DNA of 62,238 nucleotides, taken from the NCBI GenBank assembly GCA_035340715.1, contig DAOQTX010000007.1, positions 1 to 62,238 of the forward strand, in the 5' to 3' direction. Under the pieces are notes generated by a model that made no database searches, was not told the DNA's origin, and saw nothing but the letters and a program-made list of their open reading frames with translations. Made by a program: the position numbers and the translations under genes. This document shows positions 61,170 through 62,238 of this stretch, piece after piece; position 1 is the stretch's first letter, and each line of letters begins with the position of its first letter. Origin of the DNA: DAOQTX01 sp035340715 (GTDB lineage: Bacteria; Bacteroidota; Bacteroidia; AKYH767-A; OLB10).

Positions 61170-62238
61170 ATGACAACAGACGAATTAAAAGAGGCATTAC
61201 AAAGTTTGTTCAGACTCGAAGTTAAAAGCGAGACTAAAACGACTATTGAATTTTCCGTGCGAGGTAATTACTCGGCCAAAATATCCATTAAGGAGCTAAA
61301 ACAAATAGTCGACCGACTTAATAGTTTGGAAAAATTTGGGGAGACAGAAATATTCGATAGAAACAGCTACGAAGTTGCAGTTGGTTTTGACAGTTTTAGA
61401 CCTACGTTTTTTGCAATGCGCGAAGCTGAAGCTATTGAAAAAGAAGACAAGGCCACTGGCGTAAAGTACATTTTATCAAAACCATCTGATGAATATTTGA
61501 TTTACATTATAAAATTTCTATCGGAAACTGACTCAGCAGATAGAAGGAATAGAAATCCATACTTTTTTCCTTATAGAATAGAACGGCTTTTTGAACAAAA
61601 GAAAACTCCCAAACTCTTAGAAATTATTAAAGAGTTGATACCTCGATTTTATACCTTGAGAATCACATCGACAACCAACCTTAAAAGAACGGATTTTGAG
61701 AATTTATCATTTGCGTTTTTATTCAGCTTTAGTTACAATCTAGACACCTCAGTTTCACCGTTAAGATTTCTTGAAGAGGTATCACGATCAATTAGAATTA
61801 GGAGAATTAGGAGAGCAAGCATTGAAGAAATTGAGCCTCCAAAGAGAACTTACATAAATGACTTAATTCTACATTATCAAAAAGGTATATCATCTGAAAG
61901 TATTGACCATCAATTTCTGTCCTTTTATCATATCATAGAGCATTTTTTCGAAAAAATTTACAATGAGGAGTTGGTAAATGAGATAAAATCCCATTTAACA
62001 TTACCCTCATTTAGTCATAAGAGAGAAAAAGACATTAAAGGTTTAGTTTCTGTTATTCAAAAAAGATTAAAATACAAAAACGAAGAATTTCAGATAAATG
62101 AACCAGAGGCACTTGAATTGACTTTAAAGAAATTTGTTCTAATTGAAGAGTTAAAAAATGAATTATCCCAATTCGACAATACTCTTATTGATTACTATAA
62201 ACAGCACGAAGTAAGTTTTTCTGGTGGCAATAGAGTAA
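61170..62238 (+). CDS. Unrecognised ORF, runs off the window (356 codons seen)
   Basis: A long open frame from ATG 61170 with no stop before the window ends, so at least 356 residues are coded. There is no signal peptide or membrane helix. It opens MTTDELKEALQSLFRLEVKS and is rich in charged helices. The middle has FYTLRITSTTNLKRTDFENL and a helical stretch SSESIDHQFLSFYHIIEHFF. That stretch resembles helical motifs of HEPN-like proteins, but this is a weak impression only. I recognise no family. It lies 169 bases from the recombinase, divergent, with its own -7 box and inverted repeats between. The arrangement fits a cargo or cassette gene. Confidence 0.6.
   Translation, partial: MTTDELKEALQSLFRLEVKSETKTTIEFSVRGNYSAKISIKELKQIVDRLNSLEKFGETEIFDRNSYEVAVGFDSFRPTFFAMREAEAIEKEDKATGVKYILSKPSDEYLIYIIKFLSETDSADRRNRNPYFFPYRIERLFEQKKTPKLLEIIKELIPRFYTLRITSTTNLKRTDFENLSFAFLFSFSYNLDTSVSPLRFLEEVSRSIRIRRIRRASIEEIEPPKRTYINDLILHYQKGISSESIDHQFLSFYHIIEHFFEKIYNEELVNEIKSHLTLPSFSHKREKDIKGLVSVIQKRLKYKNEEFQINEPEALELTLKKFVLIEELKNELSQFDNTLIDYYKQHEVSFSGGNRV

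Noticed and set aside
1..62238. tRNA, rRNA, CRISPR arrays and insertion sequences
   Set aside because: I looked in the intergenic regions and saw no cloverleaf with a GTTCGAATC-type arm, no regularly spaced repeats and no transposase. The only mobile-type gene is the tyrosine recombinase.

Overview
The window looks like a chromosome segment from a low-GC, free-living member of the Bacteroidota. The evidence is: signal-peptide proteins ending in type IX secretion (T9SS) sorting domains with a YPNP motif; tandem Omp28-like and DUF1573 proteins; a fused isobutyryl-CoA mutase; alpha/beta-fused 2-oxoacid dehydrogenase E1 genes; almost no Shine-Dalgarno sites; and promoters of the Bacteroidota type (TAnnTTTG at -7, in three or four cases with a TTG 19-20 bases upstream). 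I cannot name the genus. I see no rRNA, tRNA, CRISPR array or classical insertion sequence.

Layout: 1-9.9 kb holds housekeeping and amino-acid catabolism (saccharopine dehydrogenase-like, DUF423, PEP carboxykinase, RsmE, DUF4159, and an ettA-hisS-hutH operon). 10-17.4 kb holds a secreted subtilase, a UbiA/MqnP-like prenyltransferase, a fused E1, murQ and a NUDIX protein. 17.4-21.5 kb has three tandem Omp28-like lipoproteins that lose a CXXC motif stepwise. 21.5-34.4 kb has a TonB-C-like protein, a phospholipase D family protein, IcmF, YdcF-like, OmpH-like, ValS, a dicarboxylate symporter, a DUF1573 pair and an aminotransferase. 34.4-41.2 kb is the NUDIX/pyrE/SRPBCC/birA/rsfS/ftsH/LUD/DUF2007/cdsA block, whose order I recognise as common in Bacteroidota. 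41.2-49.3 kb has a hybrid histidine kinase, a frameshifted DUF5606 gene, a second T9SS subtilase and HU. 49.5-58 kb has a second fused E1, a DUF3267 protein, an enoyl-CoA hydratase, a five-haem cytochrome with a T9SS tail and a large FG-GAP/ASPIC protein. 58.1-60.1 kb has nhaA, an amphi-Trp gene interrupted by a stop codon, and an SRPBCC protein.

The last 2 kb differs from the rest. A tyrosine recombinase with all catalytic residues, but a stop codon at codon 6 of its only ATG frame, diverges from an unrecognised ORF that runs off the window. The 170 bases between them hold inverted repeats, an imperfect direct repeat and an outward promoter. This resembles an integrase/att/cassette platform but lacks canonical integron signatures. 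It is the most interesting accessory locus here.

Several genes have disrupted or unusual 5' ends: the UbiA-like gene has no ATG, GTG or TTG upstream of its conserved N-terminus, the amphi-Trp gene has TGA at codon 7, the recombinase has TAA at codon 6, and DUF5606 is shifted at a run of seven T. These may be real or may be consensus errors; raw reads would decide.
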